Below, one piece after another: positions 1 to 12,350 of a stretch of DNA of 49,287 nt (positions are counted from its first letter, which is position 1; each line of letters begins with the position of its first letter). Source of the stretch: Amanita rubescens. Taxonomy: Eukaryota; Basidiomycota; Agaricomycetes; Agaricales; Amanitaceae. Both the position numbers and the translations under genes were made by a program. The stretch spans positions 1 through 49,287 of the forward strand of contig WION01000388.1 of NCBI GenBank assembly GCA_015039365.1. Reading direction: 5' to 3'. The notes below the pieces were generated by a model. The model had not been told where the DNA came from. It made no database searches and saw only the letters and a list, made by a program, of their open reading frames with translations.

Positions 1-949
1 CTGTGTACAGGTGGTGTGAATGTCATCAGAAAACATCAATCTTATATGACACACAGATGTAGGGCTACACATGAACTTGGTAAGATTTTTCGTGATCTTC
101 GGGGCTGTCAGGACTTGTTCCACACTCCAGCCATTCCGAAATTGAGAATAAGGATTATTCAATGAATGCCTGTGGTTCTTCGAGGCTTACTAACATTCCG
201 TATGAGATATTAGGGATGTCAGAGACAACACACCAATCTTGGCCAGGTGCTCTACACCACCACCATATTTCATGAAGTATTCTTGAGCACCGTTGTCAAA
301 CATCCGCGGTGCGGAAGGACCATGATTCTCAGAAATGACATCGCGTTCCAGCTCTTGAGTGCGTAAATGTGACAGTGCGAGGGGAGATACACGATCTGAG
401 AAATTGGTCGACAAACTCCCCGGTTTCATTCTCTCGAAGCCAAGCGCCATAGCACATTGTACCTGACCACTTCGAACTGCAGAATTAGCAAGATACAGAG
501 CAGTCGATCCAGTAGAACAGTTGTTGTTGACATTGACAATGGGTATGTATGTAAGACCAAGGTTGTATAGAGCTCGCTGTAAGGCGTCAGTAGTGGGCCA
601 ACCTGATCCGTGCAACGTACTTGACCTGAAGTTGAGTCACCGTACAGTAGCCAACGAATGCAGTCTCATCGCATCGTACGTGAGCCCTGCGAATGATTAG
701 CTCCACTCCTCAATAATATTTGACAGACTAACCTGCGTCTAATAATGCCTTGGTAGCTGCTTCCAAGCCCATCTAATTCACCAGAATGATCCTTGAATAA
801 TCCTTAGGCGGACTGTGACCTACATCTTCGGTAGTTCTTTGGCCCCTCGGCTGTCAGGTGTAAGCTAATTCCATCTGTCGCGTAATCTCATATACCTTAA
901 TGAATGCAGTGCACCCCCCTGCAATGAGAAATGACCTGTGTCCTGTCAT
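1..949 (-). CDS. SCP-x type thiolase (sterol carrier protein x), 5' part, cut by window edge
   Basis: This is a thiolase-like enzyme of the SCP-x/nonspecific lipid-transfer family, which acts in peroxisomes on branched acyl-CoA and sterol side chains. Exons can be read at 949-896, 850-824, 772-733, 686-621, 576-234 and 185-55, and a final intron 54-1 ends exactly at the window edge. Visible family marks are MGLEAATKALLDAG, the active-site Cys stretch NNNCSTGSTALYLA, ALGFERMKPGSL and NNPYSQFRNGWSVEQVL. The ATG at 949 gives a hydrophobic N-terminus (SFLIAGGCTAFIK) normal for the family. Exon 4 (686-621) needs two extra bases, near 667 and 644, to keep the conserved frame through FVGY and GDSTSGQ. 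That is either decay or base-call error. Any C-terminal SCP2 domain would lie outside the window. The family call is firm; whether the gene is functional is not. Confidence 0.85.
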
Positions 950-1109
950 GTCTTGAGTATCTCACGAAGGAAGCTGCACAAGGGCGTGGACATCGTGACC
1001 CACCGGCAAACCGGTCAAGCTGTCCGGCGGGGGTGACGTCATGGTAATGTCGATGATCTGTCACCAAGTTAATGTTTCCCGTACGTACATAGCATTTCCT
1101 GCGTTGGTT

Positions 1110-2447
1110 TTAGGAGAACAGATAGTTCAGTAATTCTGTTACTACTCGAATGTTTACGCTATTCCCTATCAATCTATATTTTGCTTTGAGCGTCACTGTG
1201 GCGGGCCATTGGAATTGCACTTCGCACTTGGGCTTCTCGAAGTCAAATAGACGTAGTAGCTCCGCCGGAGTAAAATATCGCAGCCTAAGGGGTTGCAGGA
1301 TTTGCACCGCACCTATATCTCCCGCATTCTGTGCAGCAAGAAACTCGTCGAAGACTGTCGTAGTCTGTAGTGATGGTTCAATACTTTGTCGCCATCCAAA
1401 GCGTCGATCATACTTCAAGTTCTTCATTCATCTGAATAACAGAACCGGCCCGCTCCACCAGTCGAGTATAATCTGAGACTGTGTAGAGATATTTTGGACT
1501 CTTGCTAACCACTTACTTCTGGTGAAACAACACGTTCTTCTCGCGGACGGTATCACTATGTCAAACAGTCTTCCCCATTTCTCCAGCACTTTATCTGATA
1601 TACGATACTGCTGTTCATCGCCGAGGTTGTCTAGATAATGCCTAATTTCGTCGGGGCCGATCGCAGCTTCGGTATAAGCCACCCCGCCTTCCTGATCACC
1701 GGGTTGTCTTGGAATATGACGCCACAACCTGTCCACGGTCGTCGGAATCATGCAGGAAACGCAATGGCCGACGCTTTGCTAGGAGATAATAGCGTAGGCG
1801 TGAATTCGGGATCCCAAACTGAAGCGGAGTAAGGAGAAGCTCAAGTGTTCGATATCCTAATGATTGCAGTGTTGAGCGTAGTACGTCTCTCGTTGTGGAT
1901 GTCTTCGGTGGATAAAATATAATTATGTATTTGAGACGACTTTGAAAGCAATATGCACCTCAAAACCGGCGACGTTTTCCACAAGGAGGTACGATGGGCA
2001 TGTACCATCGGTCCTCATTTGGGGCAGAACGTGCTTGATAAGGTGCAAGAATGACTGTGCACGGGGATCTAATCCTCCTTTTGCGTTCGAATTAAGCACA
2101 GTATAGGGCTGGCATGCCGGCGACAGCAACCATAGATCGGCATTGAATCCAGGCGAGGAGCTCAGGTGTAAGCATAGATATATCCACCTATTTCTATTGA
2201 ATAGATTTCATCCTACAAAGGGAAAGGCGAAACCTTGAATGCTATATCAGGTCCATGGTTGAGCGAATAAACTTGGCAGCCAACTGATCCCAATCAAAAG
2301 CCTGAACGACTGTGGCATTGGCACTGCTCCTTTTCAACGCAATATGAAGTCCCCCTATCTATTTTGTCAACATCATTACTGTCCAACATTAGAATAATGC
2401 AAGCAACCTATACCACTGTAAAACTCGAGTGCACGCGTGGGAGTCAT
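1110..2447 (-). CDS. Dnmt2/TRDMT1-type tRNA (cytosine-5) methyltransferase, with frame slips
   Basis: Dnmt2 proteins methylate C38 of tRNA-Asp and related tRNAs although they have the fold of a DNA methyltransferase. The ATG at 2447 opens ALEFYSGIGGLH, the SAM-binding motif I, split by intron 2407-2355. Next come DWDQL, VDISMLTPELL, the catalytic Cys motif LLSPACQPYT with DPRAQSFLHL, the ENV motif LLVENVAGFE, FGIPNSRLRYYLLAKR, VLEKWGRLFDIVIPS and CCFTR. The target-recognition end has RYFTPAELLRLF and KYRLIGNSVNIRVVTELL, and the stop is at 1110. All family motifs are present in order at normal spacing. The frame slips by one base near 2277, 2150 and 1740, so the gene does not read through as given. 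It is divergent from the PHD-finger gene with 184 bp between starts. Confidence 0.87.
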
Positions 2448-2631
2448 GAAAGTCTATCATGAAAACCTTACATAATCGAATTGTTCCTTCGACGGTTCAA
2501 TTCCATCTACCGGTGGCCAGCTTGACCGTCTTCTGTTTTTATTTCTTTCTGCCGCTCTGCGACACCCCTATAACTCTCACGACAATAATTCTTACTGAAT
2601 TGTATAATTCTAATCCTGTTCTCTCCCTCTC

Positions 2632-5600
2632 ATGTCAGACCAGCGCCAGATGTATTCGGAGCCTTCAATCTACTCTCCAATGGATTCACGACCTCGTCCT
2701 TTATCGCCGCATGTCCCCCATCCAGACGCTATGTCAGGCTTATCATCTCTCGGACCTCCTGAATTCGAAGGCTCAAGCTATCTCCTACCATTAGAGACGC
2801 CTAGGCACGTTGTCCACGATTTTTTGGACATCCCCATCTTCTTACATCCAAAATAACAGCCTAGATCTTAGCTCCAGATCACTGCTTCCGGCTTTCTCAT
2901 CTAGACAATATAATCAACTACCAACGCCGCAGAGGTGATGATTTTTTTAAAACAATATAGATCGTTTGAGTCCTCTAACTTTTCCCCTTCCAGTCCGAAT
3001 AATTTTGCGCCCTACATAGGACCTAGTCTTCAACCATCACCTTCACATCATGGGCAAGTCGCTTATGTTGATCCTACCGCGAGTACTTGTGTAGCTGAAC
3101 TCCAGTCCATCTGACTAGGGCCTTTACATCTATTCTGTCGTCTTCCGATTCCGAACATTCCAAAACGTAACTTTTCATGTTTGATTTTATGCAACACCGG
3201 TGAACTCTTCCACAGCTTTTCTGAAGGCAAGCTATCAGGTCCTCTCATGATGACTCCAGACTCTAGGTGACCATTATTTACCCATGCGATACTTTGCAAA
3301 GCTTATTCTCAACACCAGCCCCCTCGCCACTCGATGGGCAACTCGTTACCCCACTGGGTCGCCACCCCGCACGCAGTGAGAGACGCCTCCTGTAAAGCTA
3401 GCAACCAAGTAACTGATCACTGTGTCCCAGTTCTCCTGGTTTTCGACCAGCTTTTACTCCGGAACCCAGCACTTCAGCGTATGTTTCTGGACTCGAATAA
3501 ACTTATTAGTTCCTACTCAATCCTGCGCCAGTGTGAAACTCGAATCCCCGACGTCCGACCAAACCACCCCTCTCGCACCCGCACCATCCATCTCTCCTCC
3601 CTCGTCGCACTTGTCATCTCCATTCGCGCCAAGGACACCCGTCCCTGGCCGCAAATTATCACTCCGTCGGCCGCCGTCACCTTTGGAAAATGACATGAAG
3701 ATAGATGGCTCCAATCGAAATCATGTGTCTTCTCGGTCAAAGGAAACGTCATCGCCTCTTGAACCTGCTGCCGAAATCGTTTCCGCCTATGCCGGGGGTG
3801 AGATGGAACGCCTACGCCAGGTTATGTTAGAAAATCGGCTAGCGCAGATCAAAGAAGCTGAACATCGTCGCCCTGATTACCTCAAACGTGAAAAACGGGC
3901 TGTTCATAATACCGACTTCGAGGTATCAGAGAAGCCCAGTCAGGGCGAAAATGATAGGACTGGGGTCATAGGCATCGTTGATAGTCCCAATAAAGGGAGG
4001 AGGCTCACCTTGTTCCAGGAGACATCTGAAGAGAGTTTTGAAGAGAGTTTGATGGCCGGTGGTTATGGCCGATATGTACGTGCTAAACATTATGATGTCA
4101 ATCATTGCTTAACCCTGCACAACGTAGAGGACCACCGAGTGGGTTCGTCAACCTCAACCTCTTACGTTGACAAATGCTAGTATCACCGGGCCTTCCAATG
4201 TCGTGGCTCTTCTTGAACAAGCACAGGAGCCTCTAATGTCAGAAAAAGAGCTTAGGAAGCGAAAAAGATTGGAAGCTTTTCGTGTACCTGGAGCCCCGAG
4301 GTCCAACCTCCTCCCAGTAGACCTTGAGGGTAGAGGTCGAGTATTGATTGACTCTGCGCGCGATGGCAAGCCCACCCATGACAATGACATCTCACCGAGC
4401 AAAAGGCGTAGTGGTGGCCGCCGAAAGAAGAAAGGAAGCAATGTTGTGGTGAAGGAAGAGCAACATCCGATTCCCTCGAATTTCAAAGAAGGAACGCAAA
4501 CGCAACAACCAAATTGGCTCGATCATGAATTTCCATGGCGTTTAAGGATGGAGGAAATGGCTGGAGTGAAGAAAATCGAAGACGAAGGCCGTTTGAAATT
4601 GATAGAGGAATTTCTAGAAAGAGACTCAGATGACGAGGAGGATCAAGAGGAGATCACAACAGCTAACGGCGAATCTCGTCATGAAGCTGTGGCGAAAAGG
4701 ACCGGGGGCAAAATGGTACCACTTCCAACGAAGCCTGAACTGATCAAGTGGGGTGGTTTGAAGTCAAGTTATTCAAGTGAAAGAAAGACGTTTCCCTGTG
4801 ATCCTGCGGATGCGCGAACAGCTCTGCTTGCAAAGAGAAGCGTGCGATCGTTGTCTTACCGCTTGCAGCGTAAACAAGTCGATGACAACGAAGACGAAAT
4901 TGTCTGCATTTGCAACGGTACGAACGATGGTCGCCAGCTAGTCCAGTGTGACGGATGCGAGACATGGTACCACCTGCAATGCATAGGGATCAAAAGTATC
5001 GATGAACTTGGAAGAGAGGAAGATCCCTGGTTTTGCCACTCATGCAGAAGCAGATCTTCCTCTGAACCTGAAGAACTATTATCGAGCGAGCCGACTTTTG
5101 TTCCTACAGACGAAGAACCTAGAACACATCGTATGCAGGATGCACCCTTCTTCCAACCATCTTCTCCCCACAACTCTCCATCATGGTCTTTTGAGCGTAT
5201 TCCTAGGACTCCAACGCATCGTAACACTGACCTAGAGCCTCCAGGACTCTCGTCCGGTTCATCCTGGGTAAACTCTTCGCGCCATGGACCATTAACACCT
5301 CGTCACACCTCACATGGCATACGTGTTTACAATCATGATTCTAATACCTACAATCGCTCGTTCGAGGAATCCCCCTTCGACCCTACATCAACGCCTTCGC
5401 GTGGAATCAAGTTTGGTGTACCTTTCTTTACGCCCAGAAATCCCGTTTGGTCCACACGTCCTCCAGGTCTCGTGCAGACACCCTCAAAGCCAAGCGAACG
5501 TGATCTTTCGTCTACTCGAGGGGGATTGACCGTCCTTTCTTCGGACTTTGACAATAACCAAAGAAGTGGTGGTTTCGGTCGATTTCCGTCATTTGATGAG

Positions 5601-5741
5601 TCCCCTGTCAGAAGAAGTCGGTTAGGTGAAGAGCCACCATTTCGACGGTACCCCGAATCTCCATTAGCATCGCGATCTCACCCGCCAGTACTACTAGAAG
5701 AGTCACCCATCGTAAGATCTAAAGGCAAGGAAAGGCTGTAA
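2632..5741 (+). CDS. PHD-finger protein
   Basis: This is a multi-exon gene for a chromatin-associated protein. The ATG at 2632 starts MSDQRQMYSEP. The 5' half is low-complexity (Ser/Pro-rich) and its exon borders between about 2850 and 3420 are uncertain. A one-base slip at the T6 run near 2820 separates two open frames. From about 3430 the reading is good: a charged segment (EMERLRQVMLENRLAQIKEAEHR), intron 4076-4127, then one long exon to the stop at 5741. A C4HC3 PHD finger lies at about 4905-5048 (CIC, CDGCETWYHLQC, FCHSC). PHD fingers commonly read methylated or unmodified histone H3 tails. A basic patch (KRRSGGRRKKK, about 4401-4433) could be a nuclear localisation signal. The C-terminal 230 residues are Ser/Pro-rich and probably disordered. 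I cannot assign it to a named complex. Confidence 0.75.
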
Positions 5742-5939
5742 AAATTGGTCGTGCATATATTACTTCATTTTCGTTTCCTCGACCTAGTTGCATTCATATA
5801 TGTATTCCATCTATTATCAGTGATTTTTATTGTCCATAAGCGATAGGATATCGTTGCCCGCATGTACGTTGACCTATTGAATATACACGTGATACTAGTG
5901 GTGGACTTCTGACGACGATCAAGTTCTGGACGCGCTGGC

Positions 5940-7913
5940 ATGGAAAAATTGACTAAATCCGACCAATTACGTCTTGCAATTGCTCGTTGAGTTTGCTTTG
6001 ATGAACAGCAGTGTGCTAACGGACTTGTGTACCAGGCTATATGCGCCCTACGTTTCAAACCTGAAGACCAATCCGTTACAGGCTGGTAATCAACGGCAGA
6101 CTGGACTTGTGCCTGACAACGTTCTCAGCCTATGTCCTGGAACTTCGCGACAGGTTTTGTACCTATGGCCCGTGCTATTCGGATGACGTCTCATGGAAAT
6201 CTCTTGCGGTCAAACTCGAAGGGGAAAATACGCGGTTGCGCGAACAACTGGATGCGGAAAAAATCAGTAAGTGGTAACCATATACGGTATTGCCGAAGAC
6301 CATCTGCGTGGTTTGAAAAGTTCATGTGGTATAACGCCGAATGTACTTTTCAGGATATCTTACTTTAGCCAGCAAGAGCAACTCGTCGGTGCCGGTTATT
6401 GGTTCAAATGGTTCCAGTTCTGGGTCGGACCTTGTGAACGGGAAAAGCAAGAAGGCGCGGAAGAAAGTGGCATCTAATCTTAATCATGGCGAATGGGAAA
6501 TGGACGTACTACCTGTGCTCGGAGTATGCGCAGACTGACGATCGTCCAGTATCGGCAAATCTCTTTCCTGCCATGGATGCTCTCTCTCGGTTGTTATCTC
6601 TTGAGGCTTCTGCCGTTCCGCAGGGATTGTTCATATCTACGACATGCCGCTCTGTGGAAGCCATTGCTGATTCACTTGATTCCCTCTTTTCTTCCACTAC
6701 ATTTCACAAGAAGAATTATAAGAAACATTTGGAGATTCTGAACATCGCCTTACAATACGTTTTGATGCATGGTATTCCTCCTCTTGCCCGCTTTTCGAAA
6801 ACGAGCAAAAGAAAGCGTAAACGAGATGTCACGGATTCAGAATCTCGAGAGGATCCTCTTGATCGCTTCTTCGCGCTCTTGCAAAGTAGGATATTCAGTC
6901 GTATCATCGCTACGACCTGTCGGCTGTCAAGAATTTACCTTGGAGGCTTATTATTATCCAACGCTGACGCTTCACACGTCGATGGCCAAGCATTCTAGAG
7001 CAACCGACGGATTCCAGGAAGCATCAGGGGACCTCCGCGCAGGAGTGACGCTACTCTTCGAACGAAATGCGCGTCTTTTATTCACGGATCCGCCATCAGT
7101 TGGTGGGATAACCGATCAATTTCTTGCAATCAAATTATCAGAACTGCATGCTTCTCTGGCTCTGGAAACGGTCTCTGAACTTGATAAAGTTATATTTGGA
7201 AACTCCGTCAATGCTTCGGCTGCCCCGCCATCAACCGTGCCTGGCGGTTGTCACTCCGTTACAGATGGAAGACCCGAGGATGCGTTCAAAGGGTCTGGTA
7301 TGTGAATCCGTTACTGAATCCGAAGCAAAGCGAACAATATCATTTGTAGACATCAGGTCTAGTCATAGTGTTCATCAGCGAGTGGAACGTTTAGCTATTA
7401 AAGATGCTGTGTGGTATTTGTGTCATGTCATGCATGTCCTCCTTGGAGGAAGTAACGCAGCTTATGGTGGAGCTGAATCTGAAGAAAGGTATGCCCATTT
7501 TGCATAGCAGTATCCATGCTCACGTAAATCGATGCCAGTCCCGGTGGGGTTAATGTCAAATGCATTCATGATCAAAGAGCCAGCACAATATTACTAGAAG
7601 CCGCACAGGATATCCTATTTCGCCTTGTGATTAGATGCCGAAAGGAAATAACGAAAGATAAGGGTAATATCTACATTTGAACCTTTCACCTTCGAAACAG
7701 CTCAACAATAGTGCAATAGCGAATAGCGCCGACTCGTTATTGGGTCACGCGAGCGAGCATGAGTTAAAACGACGGACGGCTCAAGAGAACTCCATTGGGG
7801 TTGACAAATTCAGTGATGGAAGACAACAGGTTAGCATTTCTCTTCTCGAAGGCGCGCCGCACAGGATGACAACGGGAATAGACCGGAGAAACTACCGTAT
7901 CGGACGTGGATGA
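5940..7913 (+). CDS. Uncharacterised protein, possible MEI4/Rec24-like meiotic factor
   Basis: An intron-containing gene runs from MEKLTKSDQLRLAIA (ATG 5940) to a stop at about 7913. Readable pieces are AICALRFKPEDQSVT (about 6030-6076), RLVINGRLDLCL...SWKSLAVKLEGENTRLREQL (6079-6264), a Ser/Lys-rich linker, the long exon MDALSRLLSLEAS (about 6570-6945), GDLRAGVTLLFERNARLLF (7027-7083), AIKDAVWYLCHVMHVLLGG (7396-7452) and LLEAAQDILFRLVIRCRKE (7591-7650). The N-terminal pattern, an Ala-rich helix with K-P-x-D-x-S followed by a W-K-S coiled coil, resembles the start of MEI4, which works with REC114 to promote meiotic DNA breaks. This is inference from a short stretch only. The first exon joins and the last exon (7710-7913) need one-base frame changes, so the model is approximate. 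Confidence 0.45.
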
Positions 7914-9137
7914 AATGAAGGGTGGGAAGAACGAAGAACGACGCTCTTGTGTGTCTTATGAGAGTGGTGGAATGGGGCAAAATACACGTCCGATGATAGA
8001 CGATGTGACGTATAACATGTTAATGGGCGTCGTCGAGCGTTTCGTTCTATGTAAATGCCTATCATGACGGTGCATTGTACCCAATAGAGGATGGTGTTTC
8101 AAGTTACTTAATGATTAGGATATTGCTGGGAAGTGATGAACTTTGATTAAGGTGCTTATCAGCGATGAGAACGGCATATGCGATAATGGTCAGCTCAAGG
8201 TTAGTAGCAATGAGTTGTCAAAGATTACCTGAGGTAGAACGGGATGGTATTAAATGAATGCTGGCAGGGTGTGGCTTGACGCGTTTCCATCAAGATGCTT
8301 CAAGAGAAGAAAGAAAGGGATAAGGGTTGTGTCATAATGAGCGTCGGTGGATGATGTGGTCTGCCATGAGGCAAAGACAAGGATCACATCCACATGTCAT
8401 AAGAAGCTACGTGGGGGAATGTGCTAACGGTGGCTATTGGTGGCCCTCAAAATGCATTCCGTGGAGACAGGTTGGGGTATGTGGGCGGAGATACTTAATG
8501 TAGCATGCGGAAGGATAGTTGGTCCGCAACAATAATTCTCAGACTAAAACTGTTTCTCGAGACGGGGATGGGAGAGTTGTGGATCGTTTTACGTGTCGGA
8601 AGTAGTTTCGTGACAACAAGCAATAAGGGTACATATGATGCTGCGACTAGGGCGGGAGAGATAAAACCGGGCCTTGATGATCACGTGGGGTGATGGCCCT
8701 GCAACCCCGAGGGGAGAGAGATATATGATTGTGGGAGGGGCTAGTGTTAGATGTGGAAACTGAAAGGAGAGAAAGACCGAGAAGAAGAAGCGGTGGCGTT
8801 TGAGTGTGTGTGTGTGTAAGGATGAAGCGTGTTGGAGTTGAGCGGGAGTGTTTTGATGTATTTTGTGAGGGGCGAGGAGTGTGAGATTGTCGGCAAGTGT
8901 ACAAACAGTCGGGGTCGTCGGTGCGGGTGAGGCGAAATTTTTTTGAGGGACGGAGACCGCGTGAAATTATGAGCCGGAGTCATCCGCTATCTAGATCTAT
9001 CTATGGCCACCCTCTCATATAACCTTCCCCCTCCATCACCTCCTCATTCCCCGATCCCTTTCCCTATGTCCATCCTTGCCGTAGCTATCGCTGCAATATC
9101 CTCCTCTTCTCCCTTCTCCCTCTCCCTCTCCTTCTCC
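7914..9137. other. Intergenic stretch with no supported gene
   Basis: About 1.2 kb lies between the MEI4-like gene and the FYVE gene. I found no ORF here with recognisable protein character. Minus-strand ORFs at 8647-8983 are low-complexity shadows of repeats. The stretch holds a short TG microsatellite (8804-8817) and ends in a pyrimidine-rich tract (about 9023-9137), which is common just upstream of fungal start codons. It probably carries the promoter and 5' UTR of the FYVE gene. Confidence 0.5.
8804..8817. repeat. Short (GT)n microsatellite
   Basis: Seven consecutive GT dinucleotides are visible directly, inside the intergenic stretch upstream of the FYVE gene. Confidence 0.85.
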
Positions 9138-10175
9138 ATGCCCCTCATCTTCTTCATCCGCGCCCGACTTTCCCTCCGTCACGCGACACAACGAACATCT
9201 TGCTGTCCTGCTCCCTAAGGATTTATGGAAGGTGATTATATCCTCCCCTTTTGCACATATCTCTTTACCTAACCTACCCAGTCCGATGACCTTGCCTCTC
9301 GTTGTGATAGATTCGGTTGCCCTGTCAAATTCTCCATCTTTGAGCGTAGACACGTATGTATTCTCCCCTACCTACCTTTGTTCCTCTAGCTAATCAGTTC
9401 ACAGCATTGCCGTAAGTGTGGTGGTGTCTTCTGCAATACCTGCTCCTCTCGAACAACGCGTCTCTTGGATACCTCGTCTCTTGACTTCATGCACCCACCT
9501 AAGGGAGCACCGATATCCATATATGATTCACCCACCTCCCCCGTAATCGATTGTCGCGTCTGTGACGACTGTTGGAGTCAAATTTATGGCCGCAACCAGC
9601 CGTCGCGTTCCTCCAATTCCTCCACTTCTTCCCTGCGTTCACAACCCTCCCCGATCATTCCCTCTGGTGCAGCAGACTCGTCATCAAGTGGCGAGAGCTC
9701 GCTTTGTAGTAGCGTGGTTGCCACTCCCCCTAATGGATCGTTCCTGGGCTTTGCGTCACCGCATAAACCACGGTCCCTGCATACCACTTCCAGCGTCTCT
9801 AGTATCGAAGGGCTCGTCACTCGCCCTAAACGCATGTCCGTCAGACATTCACATCTACCACTTCCTGTTGAACTACCTAAAGAACGTTCATACGGCGAGC
9901 TCGACGCTTATCCTCTTAGACGGTCTAGTGTTTTATGCAAGGCAACTGGTGGTGGCCGCTGGGAACCCAAGCCGTGCCCAGTGTACGCGGGTAATCGCCC
10001 ACCCGTCTCAGGGGGGAAAGCTCCCTTTGAGATTGAAATGGAAAACCAAGAAAGGGAAGAACGCTTACGAAGACTTAACCCTGTCGTAAAAGATGGCGAC
10101 TTTCAATATCGCTTCTCAAAGGAGCCAGAACCAATAATTATATCATCAAGTCCATATCATCTTGCAACCTTTTGA
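9138..10175 (+). CDS. FYVE zinc-finger protein
   Basis: FYVE fingers bind phosphatidylinositol 3-phosphate on endosomes and vacuoles. Exons are 9138-9231, 9282-9353 and 9405-10175. The second and third encode LASRCDRFGCPVKFSIFERRH joined to HCRKCGGVFCNTCSS, which is the RRHHCRxCGG core, and the final Cys pair is CRVCDDCW at about 9569-9592. The remainder is Ser-rich, with a conserved-looking acidic and basic tail (ENQEREERLRRLNPVVKDG). The best start is the ATG at 9138, but it fits the downstream frame only if the CCCC run right after it is one base shorter (MPSSSSSAPDF...). The upstream ATGs at 9003 and 9066 lie in the same out-of-frame register. Agaricomycetes carry proteins of this layout; I do not know a specific orthologue name. 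Confidence 0.8.
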
Positions 10176-10719
10176 TTTGTGGCCGCATGAGCCTTCCCTT
10201 ACCCTGCACTTCGTGCCGTCCGCCACTCCTCATGGCAGCTGCATTATTATTATGCCGCGAATGATCCCTATCTTTATTGTTGTATATTGCTGTCAGCTGT
10301 ACTCGTAATGGCCTGCTTCGTGCCAGCTTGCTCTTATATGCTCCATCGACCCTCCGCCTATACCTCTGCTCTTGTGCAACCCCCACCCTACATTATTGTC
10401 GATATCGCTGGGCATTTGCCTCAGCTACCCTGTACATATTCATCTTGATCATGCGCTACCCCGTACTTGGTTACATGTTTTTCAATTCCTTCTGCGGTTA
10501 TTAGGTTTATGCTCTTGTTATTGTCTACCGTATGGGACGTGTAATTAATCGAGTTAGGACTTATGGTCCTGAAATAGACGATTGCCTTGGACCTACAACT
10601 ATCATTTTCCTTGTTTCAGAAATTGTTCCGTTGGAAAATAGACACAAACAAACGCGCCGCGTCACAGCGAAGTTTTCGACTGATCATCATTCTCCTTATG
10701 TCCGCCCTGCGTTGGCTCA

Positions 10720-12350
10720 ATGCCTCGCGTTCCTTGGCTCTGTTCAGCTGCGAGGAGAAACATTGCTCTCGCGTCATCAGAAGCTACGAATGTAGCTCCT
10801 CCGCCTCAGATCCCAACCCCAACGACACCCAACGCCGTTCAAGCAGGGCGACAGCAACGTGGACGTCGGCGGCGAAAACGGAAAATCGAGACCCGAAGAC
10901 CCTCCATTTCAACTGAGACTCCACGCAAATGGAATAGGCCACTAGCCGAAGGTGTTCTGCCAGCATATGACTTGGCGCTTCAACTTATTCAGAAGGATAG
11001 CGGTGGTCTGAAGCTAGAAGCACGCGCTCTCCAAGCTGAAATAGATGCTGCGGAAGCCAAGATACAATCCAAGTTCACAGAGAGAGACGCTGGTAAGGTT
11101 TTCGAGGAAGGGGTACTGGAAGCAATGGATCAGGAGATTGAGGACATGAGAAAGAGGCAACATATACTGGAGGTTCAGAGCGAAGTTAATTTTCCCAGCA
11201 TGCGATGGCAAGTGACCAATGCTATGGGTGCGTAAACGTTTTTTCTACCTGCAATTGCTTATGAGACCGGGACATTAGTGGACATGACGAAACCCTCTCA
11301 TCGACATTTGTTGGAACAGAGGTGGCGCAAGGAGGGTGCGCTTGATCTCCTTGTATGTTTTTACTCCTTGATCTCAACCATTTTGGACTAACTGGGGGCA
11401 TTGCAGATGGAACGGGTTTACCAGATGCATGTAGTACCGGATATTTTACCAGAGATGCACCCCTCCGTGGATCTACGTGTCACGGCTACGGCCTTGGGCC
11501 AAGAAATACTTCTCCGGAAGACGACAGACAAGGAAGTAGAACCTGGTGTCTTCCTTCTTCCTCATCAAGTAAATATCAATGATATATATCTCCGCGCCCT
11601 CTGACATTGCACGTAGACTCTGAATCCGCCTAAATTATATGCCAACGTGTTTCACACCGATACGAGATTCTATACGATGCTCCTTGTGGATTTGGGTAGG
11701 TACCCGATATCTCGTTTCCAGTACTGCTGGTGCTAATCAGCGATTCAAGACGTTCCTGACCAAGAAAACGCTGCATTCACTACATTTCTGCACTGGATGA
11801 AGTGAGTTACCCGTGGATATGAGTTTCCAAACTAAACTCCTCTGAATTTAGGCCAAACATCCCGCTCTCTGCTATTCACCGTGACCGTATTCTCGACCTC
11901 AACACACACACCGCTTATATTCCCCCACACCCTCAACATGGCACGCCATATCATCGCTATGTTTTCCTTCTTTTACCACACCCCCCCGCTTCGGGCGCAC
12001 AGGATTATACCCTGAATGCGGCTGCTCGAGCATCGCCAGGTCAAGTCACGTCTGCGTATCTGGACATACCCGTGGTGAACAACGCAGAACGCAAAGGGTT
12101 TGATATACGCGCGTTTATGCAGCAGTGGGGCCTGGACAGATCGAAAGGAGGAGGTATTCACATGTTTAGACAAATCTGGAACGAAAGCGTTTCGAAGATA
12201 TACAAAAACGTACTTGGTGAGTTCTTAATTATCTTTGCGTGGTAGGCCCAGGCAGCTCATCTGTCAGCAGGTGAAGAAGAGCCACGTTATGGCCGTCCTC
12301 GCAAACCTGATCCATACGCCAAACTGAAACAGTCCAGGCGTTATGTTTAA
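10720..12350 (+). CDS. MRPL35: Mitochondrial large-subunit ribosomal protein mL38 (MRPL35 family, PEBP fold)
   Basis: This is a component of the mitochondrial 54S subunit. The ATG at 10720 gives an Arg-rich, acid-poor start (MPRVPWLCSAARRNIALASS) that fits a mitochondrial presequence; an ATG in another frame at 10699 is the alternative. A coiled region (LEARALQAEIDAAEAKI) follows. The remaining exons carry the PEBP-like domain: HLLEQRWRKEGALDLL, MERVYQMHVVPDILPEM, PKLYANVFHTDTRFYTMLLVD, DVPDQENAAFTTFLHWMK, HGTPYHRYVLLLLPHP and DIRAFMQQWGLD. Its end is basic (YGRPRKPDPYAKLKQSRRYV). About seven introns of 45-60 nt are all GT...AG, and the frame holds throughout. The family is identified by the PEBP core joined to this N-terminal coiled region, as in yeast Mrpl35 and mammalian MRPL38. 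Confidence 0.88.

Noticed and set aside
1150..1476. Plus-strand ORF of 108 codons
   Set aside because: It is the antisense shadow of the Dnmt2 target-recognition exons.
8647..8983. Minus-strand ORFs rich in Thr/His/Ser
   Set aside because: They are translations of a GT microsatellite and GA-rich DNA, overlap each other in different frames and show no domain.
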